Shown here piece after piece: positions 49,164 to 58,416 of a stretch of DNA of 64,000 bases. Made by a program: the position numbers and the translations under genes. Numbering within the stretch: the stretch's first letter is position 1; each line of letters begins with the position of its first letter. Origin of the DNA: CAZPQV01 sp964588705 (GTDB lineage: Bacteria > Bacteroidota > Bacteroidia > Flavobacteriales > Weeksellaceae); assembly GCA_964588705.1 (NCBI GenBank), contig CAZPQV010000002.1:1-64000 (forward strand). Direction: 5' to 3'. The notes under the pieces were generated by a model. That model did not search any database and was not told the DNA's origin. It worked only from the letters and a program-made list of their open reading frames with translations.

Positions 49164-50125
49164 TGATTTTTTTTAAATTTCCTTTCAACGACACCATTTA
49201 TACCACGGATGAAAACACAGACGAAAAACTCGTCAGCTTTCATGCCTTTGATGGTGATGAAACACTTGGTTTTAAGGGAAATATCATTCCAGTTTCTAAA
49301 GAAGATATATTAAAGGATGAAATCTTCACCGATTCTGTTTCATATGAAAGTGATGCAGAAGGAGAAACAGAACAGGAGTACCTGGAAAAACTTCAGGAAG
49401 TCATCGGCTTTATTAAAGAAAATAAACTGAGAAAACTGGTGATTGCGAGGCGAAAAAAAGCTGAGTTTGGTAAGGTTTCTTTATCTAAAACTTTCCTTAA
49501 TCTAAGTAAAACTTATCCAAATGCTTTCGCATATTTATTCATCTCGGAAAACGAATGTTGGATTGGTGCTTTTTCCGAATTGCTCGGAAAACTCAATAAA
49601 ACAACCGGCGAATTCGAAACCATGAGTTTAGCCGGCACTTTACCTGTAGATGAACAATGGTCTGAAAAGGAAATACACGAACAAAAGGCAGTTACAGATT
49701 ATATCTACGAAATATTGCTAAGATATTCGGAGTTTGTACAGCAGTCGGAAACTTATGATCATCCTTCGGGAAATATCAAACATCTGCGAACCGATTTCAA
49801 GGCGACTGTAAAAGCTCCACAATTGGAGAAGGTGATTTCAGAACTGCATCCAACACCTGCAGTTTGTGGTTTTCCTAAGGATTTCTGTAAAAATGCCATC
49901 AATAATTTTGAAAAATATCCGAGAGAGTTCTATGCTGGATATTCGAAAATTGAAATGGGAAATGAGGTTTATTTCTTTGTAAATCTCAGATGTGCAAAAA
50001 TCTATAGAAATCACGCTGATATTTTCGTAGGCGGTGGAATTACCGCAGAAAGCAGCCCTGAAAAAGAGTGGCACGAAACTGAACTGAAATCACAAGCGAT
50101 TACAAAAAATCTGGCAACGCTTTAA
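49163..50125 (+). CDS. menF: Isochorismate synthase
   Basis: 320 residues, somewhat shorter than E. coli MenF. Chorismate-binding core: RKLVIARRKKAEFGKVSL, NAFAYLFISENECWIGAFSE, FETMSLAGTLP with the catalytic Thr, LHPTPAVCGFPKDF, and GYSKIEMGNEVYFFVNLRCA with FVGGGITAESSPEKEWHETE. Converts chorismate to isochorismate, entry to menaquinone synthesis. Translationally coupled to the thioesterase gene. Confidence 0.93.
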   Translation: MIFFKFPFNDTIYTTDENTDEKLVSFHAFDGDETLGFKGNIIPVSKEDILKDEIFTDSVSYESDAEGETEQEYLEKLQEVIGFIKENKLRKLVIARRKKAEFGKVSLSKTFLNLSKTYPNAFAYLFISENECWIGAFSELLGKLNKTTGEFETMSLAGTLPVDEQWSEKEIHEQKAVTDYIYEILLRYSEFVQQSETYDHPSGNIKHLRTDFKATVKAPQLEKVISELHPTPAVCGFPKDFCKNAINNFEKYPREFYAGYSKIEMGNEVYFFVNLRCAKIYRNHADIFVGGGITAESSPEKEWHETELKSQAITKNLATL

Positions 50126-50131
50126 AATAAG

Positions 50132-50154
50132 AAAACCACCGAAAAGGTGGTTTT
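50132..50154. terminator. Terminator after menF
   Basis: Stem AAAACCACC / GGTGGTTTT, loop GAAAA, then T run on the plus strand; also useful for the convergent small membrane gene. Confidence 0.85.
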
Positions 50155-50168
50155 TTATTTTGTAAAAA

Positions 50169-50363
50169 TTATTTCCTGGAAGGAAGTTTCGACCATGTAT
50201 TCAGTACAAACACCAAAATAAGCCCAAGCAAAGATGCTACGATGGAGAAAATAAATTTGGTATTATCCTGATGAAGAAATCCTAAGTTCCAATCTAGCGA
50301 ATAAAGGTTGAAGCCAATGAAAAGAACGAACAGTACAAGAAAAATTTTATATACGTTTTGCAT
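50169..50363 (-). CDS. Small two-helix membrane protein, unknown
   Basis: 64 residues. Two hydrophobic helices (IFLVLFVLFIGFNLYSLDW and FIFSIVASLLGLILVFVLNT) joined by NLGFLHQDNTK, ending KLPSRK. The pattern resembles short LapA/DUF1049-like envelope proteins but the match is weak. It starts 9 nt after the marC stop, so it is probably co-transcribed. Confidence 0.65.
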   Translation of the reverse strand: MQNVYKIFLVLFVLFIGFNLYSLDWNLGFLHQDNTKFIFSIVASLLGLILVFVLNTWSKLPSRK

Positions 50364-50372
50364 AATCAGTTT

Positions 50373-50975
50373 TTAAAAATGAATATATTTTTGAAACAAT
50401 TCTGCAAAGTTAGCAGTAAATAATTTAATAGCGATAGCCAAAAGGATAATTCCGAAAACTTTTTCGATTACTTTTAATGTTCCCTCCCCGATTTTCTTTT
50501 CCAGCCAGTTTGCTGATTTTAGTACCAAATAAACGAAAACGGTATTAAGAATAATCCCAAGAATGATATTAATATCGTGATACTGCGCCTTTAAAGAAAG
50601 CGTGGTTGTTAAAGTTCCGGCACCGGCAATCAGTGGGAACGCAATCGGAACAATGGAAGCGGCTTTTGCTTCGCCATGCTTCTGAATCTGAATTCCGAGA
50701 ATCATTTCCAAAGCAATAATGAAGATTACAAATGCACCGGCAATCGCAAACGAATTAACATCAACTCCAATAAAATTCAGAATACTTTTCCCAACAAAAA
50801 GGAAAGCAATCATCAGAAGTCCTGCAACGATAGATGCTTTCTCAGATTCAATCCTTCCAAACTTCTGCTTCAGACTCACAATAATCGGAATGGAACCGAT
50901 GATATCGATTACTGCAAACAAAACCATGGTACAGGTAATAACCTCTTTAAAAGAAAAGTGCTGAAAAATGTTCAT
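50373..50975 (-). CDS. MarC family membrane protein
   Basis: 200 residues with six hydrophobic segments. MarC/NAAT pattern: TMVLFAVIDIIGSIPIIVSL, KSILNFIGVDVNSFAIAGAF and IVPIAFPLIAGAGTLTTTLS. Despite the name, MarC is not shown to confer drug resistance; some relatives transport small amino acids. A -7 box lies 21 nt upstream. Confidence 0.92.
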   Translation of the reverse strand: MNIFQHFSFKEVITCTMVLFAVIDIIGSIPIIVSLKQKFGRIESEKASIVAGLLMIAFLFVGKSILNFIGVDVNSFAIAGAFVIFIIALEMILGIQIQKHGEAKAASIVPIAFPLIAGAGTLTTTLSLKAQYHDINIILGIILNTVFVYLVLKSANWLEKKIGEGTLKVIEKVFGIILLAIAIKLFTANFAELFQKYIHF

Positions 50976-50996
50976 ATTCCATTGTTAATAATTTCG

Positions 50997-51004
50997 CAAA
51001 AATA
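50997..51004 (-). promoter_or_regulatory. -7 box of marC
   Basis: TATTTTTG on the minus strand, 21 nt before the ATG. Confidence 0.5.
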
Positions 51005-51021
51005 TGAAAAATAATTGATAA

Positions 51022-52770
51022 TTATATAATCTGTGAAAACAAGCTCTTAACTTCAGACAAAATAGTGTTCATAATCTCCGGTGAATGAACGGGCGAATAC
51101 TTCTCTACATGAATTTTCTGTACTAAAGTTCTGTATTCCTCAGACATCGCCTGTCCCTTATTCTGCTCAAGATACTGTTTGATATTTTGGTGATGATTGG
51201 TTTGAACAAACCTTAAAACCTCAGCATTGAGAGTTTCAAAATTCTCAAAAAACTCAGTGTATTTTTCCTCATTCACTAATTTTTCAAGATACAGCAAACT
51301 GCTATCAGTATCTACAGACTGTTTTGCTTTTATTGCTGCTTCCGTTTCGGCAACGCTTCCAAGGGAAACGTGTTCCGCCTGTGGCTTCAATGGTTTAAGC
51401 TTTTTAATATTTGAAACAAAAAACACCAGTAAACCCAGGAACAGAGCGATTAGCGAATAATTACCAACCAAAGTCTTCCAGTTGATTTTGCGTTTGTTTT
51501 CTACTTTAAATTGCTTGGTCTCGAGGATTGGTGTGTGCACCGTTTCCAACACATTATTGGTAAGATCATTTACTCTTTCGATTGTTGACTTGGCATCAGC
51601 AATCTGCTCCGGTGTGAAAACACTCAGCATTAAAGCTTTAGAACCTAAATCTACATATTGCTGCTTCTTAGGATCGAAGAATGAAAATGCTTCAGAATTA
51701 ATTGTAATAACTCCCGGTTTTCTCGGAATTAAAACATAATTCGCAGTGATTTCACCAGCAATTCCGTCTTTGGTACTGTGAATATTTTTAGAGATTTCCG
51801 GCTTGTAAACGGTATAGCTTTCAGATTCGATAATCTTTGGTAAATGCACCGAATTCATATTGCCAACACCCTTCATTTTCAGAGTGATATTAATCGGTTT
51901 ATTGATTTCAATACGGTCAGCCGTTTCTTTATTTACAATATCAACATCAAATTTTCCGACAGCATTTCTGTAATTATTTGGCGAGCCTGATGGCAGTTTT
52001 TTTACATTCAGTTTTACAGCATTTGATTTCAGATTTTCTGAACGGTTGCCGACTTCATTGTATGAAACCGACGCTGGATTGAGTTCGATATTTCCTGCTT
52101 CGTTCGGAATAATCATCACGACAGCAATGACCTGCGACGACATATTGGATTTCGAATTCTGTTCAATCTCAGATTTTGCAAAACTTACCGGTGTAATATT
52201 TACATTATTCTGCTCAGAAAAGTTTACTTTTCCTACCCTTCTGAGATTGTTGAAATCTTTACTGTAAACACGAACCACGGCCAATGTCGGCTGATTTTTA
52301 TAAATAGAATTTTCTTCTACTTCAAGGTTCAGATACACATCTCCGGCAGTATTTTCCGCAATGGCTTTTTTATTGAAATCACCTTCACGAACGGTAATAT
52401 CAAAAGGATCGGTCATATAAATTTTCCCATTTACCGTTACCAGAAACGATCCTATTTTATGCTTACCACTTTGTTTTGGTTCAAGAAGAAATTCGTAAAC
52501 CAGCTGATTGATTACCGTTTTAGTTCCGGGTTCTACAAAAGTCCGCTGCGTTGAACCTTGAGCAATAATATTGAATTTCGTCAGTAAATCCGGGGTTCTC
52601 AACGGTGTTTCCTGAATGAGATCATTACCGTTAATCTCCTGAATTACAGTTACTACAAACTGTTCACGACCATTAAGAGTTTTCTTATCGGCATCAGCAA
52701 TAATATTCACCTGCCCGAATGTAAATACGGACAACAGTAAAAAGAATATGTACTGAAATTGTGTTTTCAT
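51022..52770 (-). CDS. batD: BatD family protein
   Basis: 582 residues from ATG 52770; TTG two codons upstream is not needed. Signal peptide MKTQFQYIFFLLLSVFTFGQ, extracytoplasmic beta-rich repeats (GREQFVVTVIQEINGNDLIQ, GQFDITVREGDFNKKAIAEN-like segments), and a transmembrane helix near the C-terminal third (YSLIALFLGLLVFFVSNI) with a cytoplasmic helical tail. BatD (oxygen-tolerance family) works with BatA/B/C and MoxR. Last gene of the Bat operon; its ATG overlaps the batC stop. Confidence 0.9.
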   Translation of the reverse strand: MKTQFQYIFFLLLSVFTFGQVNIIADADKKTLNGREQFVVTVIQEINGNDLIQETPLRTPDLLTKFNIIAQGSTQRTFVEPGTKTVINQLVYEFLLEPKQSGKHKIGSFLVTVNGKIYMTDPFDITVREGDFNKKAIAENTAGDVYLNLEVEENSIYKNQPTLAVVRVYSKDFNNLRRVGKVNFSEQNNVNITPVSFAKSEIEQNSKSNMSSQVIAVVMIIPNEAGNIELNPASVSYNEVGNRSENLKSNAVKLNVKKLPSGSPNNYRNAVGKFDVDIVNKETADRIEINKPINITLKMKGVGNMNSVHLPKIIESESYTVYKPEISKNIHSTKDGIAGEITANYVLIPRKPGVITINSEAFSFFDPKKQQYVDLGSKALMLSVFTPEQIADAKSTIERVNDLTNNVLETVHTPILETKQFKVENKRKINWKTLVGNYSLIALFLGLLVFFVSNIKKLKPLKPQAEHVSLGSVAETEAAIKAKQSVDTDSSLLYLEKLVNEEKYTEFFENFETLNAEVLRFVQTNHHQNIKQYLEQNKGQAMSEEYRTLVQKIHVEKYSPVHSPEIMNTILSEVKSLFSQII

Positions 52771-53510
52771 CACCAATCTTTCTCGTTGCTTTGCGGCATT
52801 GAGTAAGAATCTTTGTTCAATATTTTACGTGCAGTTTCGCGTTCTTTTCCTTCAATTCTGTTGAAAATTCCGTCCTGCAAATCTTTCGGCATTTTGCTGC
52901 CTTTATTTTCGGTTTTATTCGGATCAGGATTGTTTCCTTCGCCTTCACCCTTATTCTGATTTCCCTGACCTCCATCCTGCTCTTTTCCGTTAGGGTCTTT
53001 CTCGTTTTCTTTCGATTTATCTTTACCGTCACCGCCCTGTCCGCCGCCGTTATCACCATCATTTTTCTGCTGCTCTTTCTCTTTTTCCTTCAGCATAGCG
53101 ATTTCGTAATTTCTACGGGCATTTTCGTTATACGGATCCCATTTCAGGGCCTGCTTATAATATTCAGCTGCTTTTTTAGAATCGTCAGATTGCATATAAG
53201 CATTTCCCTGATTGTAAAGGGCAGCAAATTTATCGCTTTTCGATTTTGCCAACGCTTCTGCCTTGGCATATTCGGCTTTGGCTTCGTCGTACATTTTACG
53301 CTTGTAAAACGAATTCCCCAAATTGTAATGTGCGGTGAAATCTTTCTCGCTTACTTTGATGGCTTCAAGGTATTTTGAAGACGACGATTCGTAAGCACCT
53401 TTTTCAAAATGCTTATTTCCTTCAAATATGAGAGTATTGTAATTCTCCTGAGCAGAAACAAAAAATGCACTCAGGATTGAGAATATAAAACTATAACCAA
53501 ATCTTTTCAT
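52770..53510 (-). CDS. batC: BatC-like TPR protein
   Basis: 246 residues from ATG 53510 (another ATG directly before). Signal peptide MKRFGYSFIFSILSAFFVSA, then tetratricopeptide repeats (AHYNLGNSFYKRKMYDEAKA, AALYNQGNAYMQSDDSKKAA) to about residue 150, a low-complexity Gly/Asp/Lys/Asn-rich stretch of about 60 residues, and KMPKDLQDGIFNRIEGKERE at the end. Typical BatC. Own -7 box upstream. Confidence 0.88.
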   Translation of the reverse strand: MKRFGYSFIFSILSAFFVSAQENYNTLIFEGNKHFEKGAYESSSSKYLEAIKVSEKDFTAHYNLGNSFYKRKMYDEAKAEYAKAEALAKSKSDKFAALYNQGNAYMQSDDSKKAAEYYKQALKWDPYNENARRNYEIAMLKEKEKEQQKNDGDNGGGQGGDGKDKSKENEKDPNGKEQDGGQGNQNKGEGEGNNPDPNKTENKGSKMPKDLQDGIFNRIEGKERETARKILNKDSYSMPQSNEKDW

Positions 53511-53521
53511 CATTACTACTG

Positions 53522-53529
53522 CAAAAATA
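53522..53529 (-). promoter_or_regulatory. Internal -7 box before batC
   Basis: TATTTTTG on the minus strand, 8 nt before the first of two adjacent ATG codons, in the 97-nt gap that separates batB from batC. Confidence 0.5.
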
Positions 53530-53607
53530 TTCCTTTTAATGTTAATAAATAAATCCGAAATCGTTAAATTTTGGTTAAAATAAACCTTAAATGACTGAAA
53601 ATTAGGG

Positions 53608-54615
53608 TTAAATGTTAAAATCACGTTTCGGATTCAGCAAATAAATCAGTAGAAACAATAACAAAGAAACTGCCAAAAAGTATTGATAGTAGTGTACAGC
53701 ATTCTGAGAATCAATCATAACGGTTGAAGAACCTGCTTTTTCGTTAATGGAACTAATTATTCTTTTTGGAGCATCATTTAAAGAATTTCCGTCAACATAA
53801 GAACCTCCGCTTCCGTTGGCAATAGAGGTTAAAGCCTGGGTTTCCCGTTTTGAATGAACCGTTTGTCCGGTCATATCAATTTTATAACCCATCAACTGGC
53901 CGTATAAATATTCGGGAACAGGCGCACCTTCTTCGGTTCCTATTCCAACACTTGTTACCCGAATTCCTTCTTTTTTAGCTAAATTCAAAGCTGCCTTGTC
54001 ATTGCCTTCGTTATCTTCTCCATCACTGATTAGCACAACCTGTCGGGAACCTTTCGGTACATTTTTAAATTTCACCACTGCCTCCTGCATCGCCCGAAGA
54101 AAATCGGTTCCCTGAATTTTTATTACTGAAGTTTCTATTCCTCCAATATAAGTTTCAACCGCCGTAAAATCTGTGGTCAATGGCATTATCGATCTTGCTT
54201 CGCCTGCGAAAACGATGATTCCGACACGGTCGTTTTTCATATTTTCCAAGGTACTGATAAGCACATTCTTCGCCGCGGTCAAACGGTTGGGCTGAATGTC
54301 TTCCGCATTCATAGAATTGGAAACGTCAAGGAGAAAAAACACACTGTTGAGTTTCTGCTCAGATTTTATCTGCTCTTTTCCTGCCAAAACATCGACGATT
54401 GAAAAAATGAGAAAAAGAAAAGCCAATAAATACAGAATCGGAAGAAATCTTGAAAATTTAGAACTTCTTTCAAACAAATCTTCCTGAAAGCGTTTTTCAG
54501 CAAAAACAAGTTTTTTCCGGTTTCTCCAACGGATAAAATTCACAATGACAAATCCTAAAAAAGGAATCGTCAACAGCAAAAGTAAATACCAGTAATTTCC
54601 TAAAGTCCAATCCAT
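53608..54615 (-). CDS. batB: BatB-like VWA domain membrane protein
   Basis: 335 residues. Two N-terminal membrane helices (WYLLLLLTIPFLGFVIVNFI and FLPILYLLAFLFLIFSIVDV), a von Willebrand A domain with MIDAS motif FLLDVSNSMNAEDIQPNRLT and later metal ligands in SDGEDNEGNDKAAL, and a C-terminal helix (YFLAVSLLLFLLIYLL). Shares its first base with the end of batA (overlapping stop/start). Confidence 0.93.
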   Translation of the reverse strand: MDWTLGNYWYLLLLLTIPFLGFVIVNFIRWRNRKKLVFAEKRFQEDLFERSSKFSRFLPILYLLAFLFLIFSIVDVLAGKEQIKSEQKLNSVFFLLDVSNSMNAEDIQPNRLTAAKNVLISTLENMKNDRVGIIVFAGEARSIMPLTTDFTAVETYIGGIETSVIKIQGTDFLRAMQEAVVKFKNVPKGSRQVVLISDGEDNEGNDKAALNLAKKEGIRVTSVGIGTEEGAPVPEYLYGQLMGYKIDMTGQTVHSKRETQALTSIANGSGGSYVDGNSLNDAPKRIISSINEKAGSSTVMIDSQNAVHYYQYFLAVSLLLFLLIYLLNPKRDFNI

Positions 54616-55613
54616 TACAATACTGATTTATAAAATATCCATCTCAAGAAAGCATCCACTAACAGTGTGAAAAATGCAATCCAAAGAAACAGTCTGAAAT
54701 ACTCTTCATAATTATAAAGTTTCTGCATTTTAACATCAGATTTCTCCAACTGATTGATTTCTGCATACACTTCTGCCAATCTCGAGGTTGATGTTGCACG
54801 AAAATATTTTCCACCGGTTTTCACGGCAATATCTCGCAGTGCAAACTCATCGATTTCCACCGGTCTTTCTTCGAAAATCAGTTCGCCAAATAAATCGTGG
54901 CCAACAGGAAACAGCGCATAACCATTCGTTCCGATTCCAATTGTATAGACCTTTATATCGTTGCTCGCGGCAAGTTCGGCACCCACGTTTGGCGGAAGTG
55001 CATTCTGAATCGTATTGACACCATCCGTCATCAGAATGATGATTTTACTTTTCGCTTTACTGTGTCGCAAATGACTCACGGCAACTGCCAATCCTTCTCC
55101 AATTGCGGTTCCCTGTTCCAGTTCAAGCGAATTGAGGTTTTGAAGTTCTTCAATTAAAATTGCATGGTCCGACGTCACTGGAACTTTCGTTACCGCTTCC
55201 CCGGAATATGAAACCAAACCAATTCTGTCGCTTGGACGGCTTTTTACAAAGTTCGTAGCTATTTCTTTAAGTGCCGTCAAACGGTCGGGATCCAGATCTT
55301 TTGCAAGCATACTGTAAGAAACATCGACGGACATGATGATATCGATCCCTTTTGTATCGTCTCTGTCATCAGAAATGGTAAAAGTTCTTGGACGCGCAAT
55401 CGCAATAATTAATGCTGAAAGAATAATGTATTTTGAGATTTTAAGAAGGAATAATACGAACAGAAAACTATTATTTTCAGTCATATTTCCCGTTGAAGGC
55501 ACCTTAATTCCCTTTCGTCGTTTCTTACTGAAATCCCTTATAAAAATTGGAATAAACAGTAGAAACAGCAACAAAAACCAAGGACTGTGAAACTCGAAAT
55601 TAAAATCAAACAT
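54615..55613 (-). CDS. batA: BatA-like VWA domain membrane protein
   Basis: 332 residues. N-terminal helices (FLLLFLLFIPIFI and ISKYIILSALIIAIA), VWA domain with MIDAS IIMSVDVSYSMLAKDLDPDR and ILMTDGVNTIQNA, and C-terminal helix (LFLWIAFFTLLVDAFL). BatA and BatB together are thought to form a complex under MoxR chaperoning. Overlaps the end of the upstream membrane protein gene by 8 nt. Confidence 0.94.
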   Translation of the reverse strand: MFDFNFEFHSPWFLLLFLLFIPIFIRDFSKKRRKGIKVPSTGNMTENNSFLFVLFLLKISKYIILSALIIAIARPRTFTISDDRDDTKGIDIIMSVDVSYSMLAKDLDPDRLTALKEIATNFVKSRPSDRIGLVSYSGEAVTKVPVTSDHAILIEELQNLNSLELEQGTAIGEGLAVAVSHLRHSKAKSKIIILMTDGVNTIQNALPPNVGAELAASNDIKVYTIGIGTNGYALFPVGHDLFGELIFEERPVEIDEFALRDIAVKTGGKYFRATSTSRLAEVYAEINQLEKSDVKMQKLYNYEEYFRLFLWIAFFTLLVDAFLRWIFYKSVL

Positions 55614-56502
55614 CTTTTCTCAAATTTTCAAATTCCAAATCCTTAGATGAGCGTTTTACAAAATCTCTTATCTCGTTAAAGTCCTTTTCCATAATCGGCT
55701 GATCCGGAAATGTTTTTGCAAATTTCACCATATCTCCACGCACAAAAATCTCTTCAACAATTTTTTCATTGGCCTGCGAAATGGTCTGATTTCTTTTCAT
55801 TACATCAATCAAATCATCGGTAAGCAGCACATCTGCAGGAATCCTGTATTGTTTGGTAAGAAATGCTCTTGTAATATCAATCAGTTCTACATAGAACGAT
55901 CTGTAATCTCCATTTTCGATGTATTTTTTCTTCTTCAGCTGATCCAGCTGCTTCAGTGTCTGATTGGTGGCAACAATTGGTGACGACTTTCTTCTTCTGC
56001 CGTATTTTATAAACTGCCAGATGAGGAAAATCAAAGCGAGCAGTGCCAGAAATGCCAAAATATACCATTTGTACATTTCCCAATAATCCTGCACATCGAG
56101 CTTCACGTCTTTATTCTTCATAATATCGTGAATCTTGTCGCCTTTTTGTGCAGTATTTATCACCTCTACTTCAAATGGAATGGTTTTCAGAATTTCACTT
56201 CCAACCTTTACTTCAAAAGCGGGAATTGTGAATTTCCCTTCTTCGAAAACGGCAAATTCTATAATTCGTTCGTAAACATCTGCCTCAACTTTAATGCTGT
56301 CGTCAATTTCTTCAAAATGAAACGGTAAAAGTTCATTTTTTGGTGCCAGATGTATTTCTTTACCCTGTAAATTATCAACCCGGATTTTATATATATTCGG
56401 TTCGCCAAGTGCAACCGTTTTCTTTTCCAACGTTGAATAAAGCGTTTGTGAAAAGAGCGTAACACTAAGTAAAAGCGTAAATATGTAAAGTAGTTTTTTC
56501 AA
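55606..56502 (-). CDS. Bat-operon membrane protein (DUF4381-like)
   Basis: 298 residues. Begins with a TTG at 56502, chosen because KKLLYIFTLLLSVTLFSQ is a signal peptide and no ATG lies before it. Extracytoplasmic beta domain (VALGEPNIYKIRVDNLQGKE), a transmembrane helix at about 147-165 (WYILAFLALLALIFLIWQFI), then a cytoplasmic helical domain (YRSFYVELIDITRAFLTKQY). Such proteins regularly lie between DUF58 and BatA. The start codon is 2 nt after the end of the RhuM-Fic frame. Confidence 0.82.
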   Translation of the reverse strand: MKKLLYIFTLLLSVTLFSQTLYSTLEKKTVALGEPNIYKIRVDNLQGKEIHLAPKNELLPFHFEEIDDSIKVEADVYERIIEFAVFEEGKFTIPAFEVKVGSEILKTIPFEVEVINTAQKGDKIHDIMKNKDVKLDVQDYWEMYKWYILAFLALLALIFLIWQFIKYGRRRKSSPIVATNQTLKQLDQLKKKKYIENGDYRSFYVELIDITRAFLTKQYRIPADVLLTDDLIDVMKRNQTISQANEKIVEEIFVRGDMVKFAKTFPDQPIMEKDFNEIRDFVKRSSKDLEFENLRKDV

Positions 56503-56504
56503 GC

Positions 56505-57488
56505 TTAATTGTTTTTATTAATCAGATTTACAATAACTTTCTGCATGATATCTTTATCTTCAGGTTTACTTTGGGCAATCATCAAAGTGAGCGCAACAAG
56601 CAGATTGTTTTCGATTAACTTTTCATCATTTCTCTTGTAAAGAATATTATTTTTTTCTAAAAACCATTAAAATAAAAAAGCAGCAATCCGTTTATTTCCA
56701 TCACTGAAGGAATGATTTTTCGTTACCAAATACAAAAGCATTGCCGCTTTTTCTTCTACACTTGGATAAAGTTCATTGCCGTCAAAAGTTTGATATATAG
56801 TACTGATTGAACTTTTGAATGATTGATCTTTTTCGTTTCCAAATAATTTTCCTGCTGAAAACTTCTTTTTCAAATCCGAAATCAGCTCTTTTGCTAACAC
56901 ATAAGTTATTTTAAAATCTGCACTATCGGTAGTTTTTTCGATCTTAAGCATTTGATTATCATATTTATCCAGCGTATCAAGACCATAACTGTAATCTTTA
57001 ATAATCTTTAAAACCGAAGCTGCCTCATTATGTGTAATTACCTTTCCTTCCAACGAATCGGAAAGAATTTTTATCATAGATGAAAGATGTTCTAATTGTT
57101 TTTTTGAAACATTTTCATTTACTGCATAACCTTTTTGTAAATAGCTTTTTAGAACGGAATTTGCCCAAATTCTGAACTGGGTTCCTCTATGTGATTTCAC
57201 CCTGTATCCTACAGAAATTATAACATCAAGATTGTAATATTCTAATTCGCGCAAAACCTCTCTTTTGCCCTCTTTTTGAACTGTTGCATTTTTTGCAACA
57301 GTTGAAGATTTTTCAAGCTCTCCCTCAGTAAAAATATTTTTTAAGTGTCGAGATACAACAGATTTATCTTTTTCAAATAATGCACAAAGTTGATTCAGTG
57401 TAAGCCAAACCGTATCATCTTCCATTTTTACATCAATAGAAGTTTTACCGTCTTTGGTTTGATATATAATGATTTCTCCTTTCTCCAA
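56505..57488 (-). pseudogene. RhuM-Fic/Doc fusion protein with one in-frame stop
   Basis: The frame opens at TTG 57488, one base after the DUF58 stop, and reads EKGEIIIYQTKDGKTSIDVK, DTVWLTLNQLCALFEKDKSV (RhuM DNA-binding-like region), LEYYNLDVIISVGYRVKSHR and GTQFRIWANSVLKSYLQKGY, then a C-terminal Fic/Doc domain with the motif HSFSDGNKRIAAFLF. TAA at 56669-56667 follows directly, and the same frame continues WFLEKNNILYKRNDEKLIEN to a second TAA at 56507-56505. One base change (TTA to TAA) would explain it. The Fic motif is complete but the terminal helices are lost, so it is likely inactive or reduced. It sits inside the Bat operon. Confidence 0.82.
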
Positions 57489-57489
57489 T

Positions 57490-58353
57490 TTATCTCTTCT
57501 GAAAATACTGATATAAAAATTTCGAATAATCTTCACCGGTATTGATATTCATAAATCCGGCAGAACTGTTCTCAAAATCTTCCCTTATTTTTTTCAACCG
57601 TTGCTTTTGTTTCTCAGCAAAATCATACCTCCATCTTCTGTTCGAAGTATTTGCCCAAACCTGTTTCCCTGTTTCTGCATCTCGGAAAAGCGTGTATCCG
57701 ATATCCGGAATCTCATTATCCTTTTCATCAAAGATTCTCATTGCCAAAAGCGTGTGTTTTTTTGAGGCGACATTCAATATTTTTTTACTGAAATCATCTT
57801 CGAAATCGGAGAACATAAACACAAAAGACTTCTTTTTAAAAACGTTCATCAGATACTCCAAAGCAGCGTCTATATCGCTTTTTGCAGGAATATAATCGGC
57901 TGAAAGAATCTGAGAAATTATCGCCAAAATATGTTTTCTTCCCTTTTGTGGCGGAATAACTTTGTATACTTTATCAGCAAACAAAATCAAGCCGACTTTA
58001 TCATTATTTCCGGCTGCCGAAAACCCTAAACTTGCACAAATTTCTGCGACAAATTCCCTCTTCAAAGCAGTTTTAGTACCATAATCCATCGAAGCGGAAA
58101 TATCCACCATCAACATCACTGTCAATTCACGTTCCTCCTCCATTACTTTTACGTAAGGTTCGCGGAAACGTGCGGTTTTATTCCAGTCCATTCTTCGGAT
58201 TTCGTCGCCGTCCTGATATTGGCGCACCTCCGAAAACGTCATTCCCTGCCCTTTGAAAGCGCTGTGATACTGTCCCATAAGCGTTGACTCCGACTTTTTA
58301 CGGGTACGGATTTCAATCTGCTTTACTTTTCTGACAATATCTTTTATATCCAT
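57490..58353 (-). CDS. DUF58 domain protein of the Bat operon
   Basis: 287 residues, no membrane segment. DUF58 signature: HSAFKGQGMTFSEVRQYQDG, DEIRRMDWNKTARFREPYVK, and a VWA-like fold MLMVDISASMDYGTKTALKR with MFSDFEDDF. In Bacteroidota the order MoxR, DUF58, membrane protein, BatA, BatB, BatC, BatD is conserved. It lies 63 nt after moxR. Confidence 0.93.
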   Translation of the reverse strand: MDIKDIVRKVKQIEIRTRKKSESTLMGQYHSAFKGQGMTFSEVRQYQDGDEIRRMDWNKTARFREPYVKVMEEERELTVMLMVDISASMDYGTKTALKREFVAEICASLGFSAAGNNDKVGLILFADKVYKVIPPQKGRKHILAIISQILSADYIPAKSDIDAALEYLMNVFKKKSFVFMFSDFEDDFSKKILNVASKKHTLLAMRIFDEKDNEIPDIGYTLFRDAETGKQVWANTSNRRWRYDFAEKQKQRLKKIREDFENSSAGFMNINTGEDYSKFLYQYFQKR

Positions 58354-58416
58354 ACTTCCTGCTCTAATTCAATCTTCAACTCAACGAATAAACAACTTAG
58401 CGGCTTAGCAATAAAA

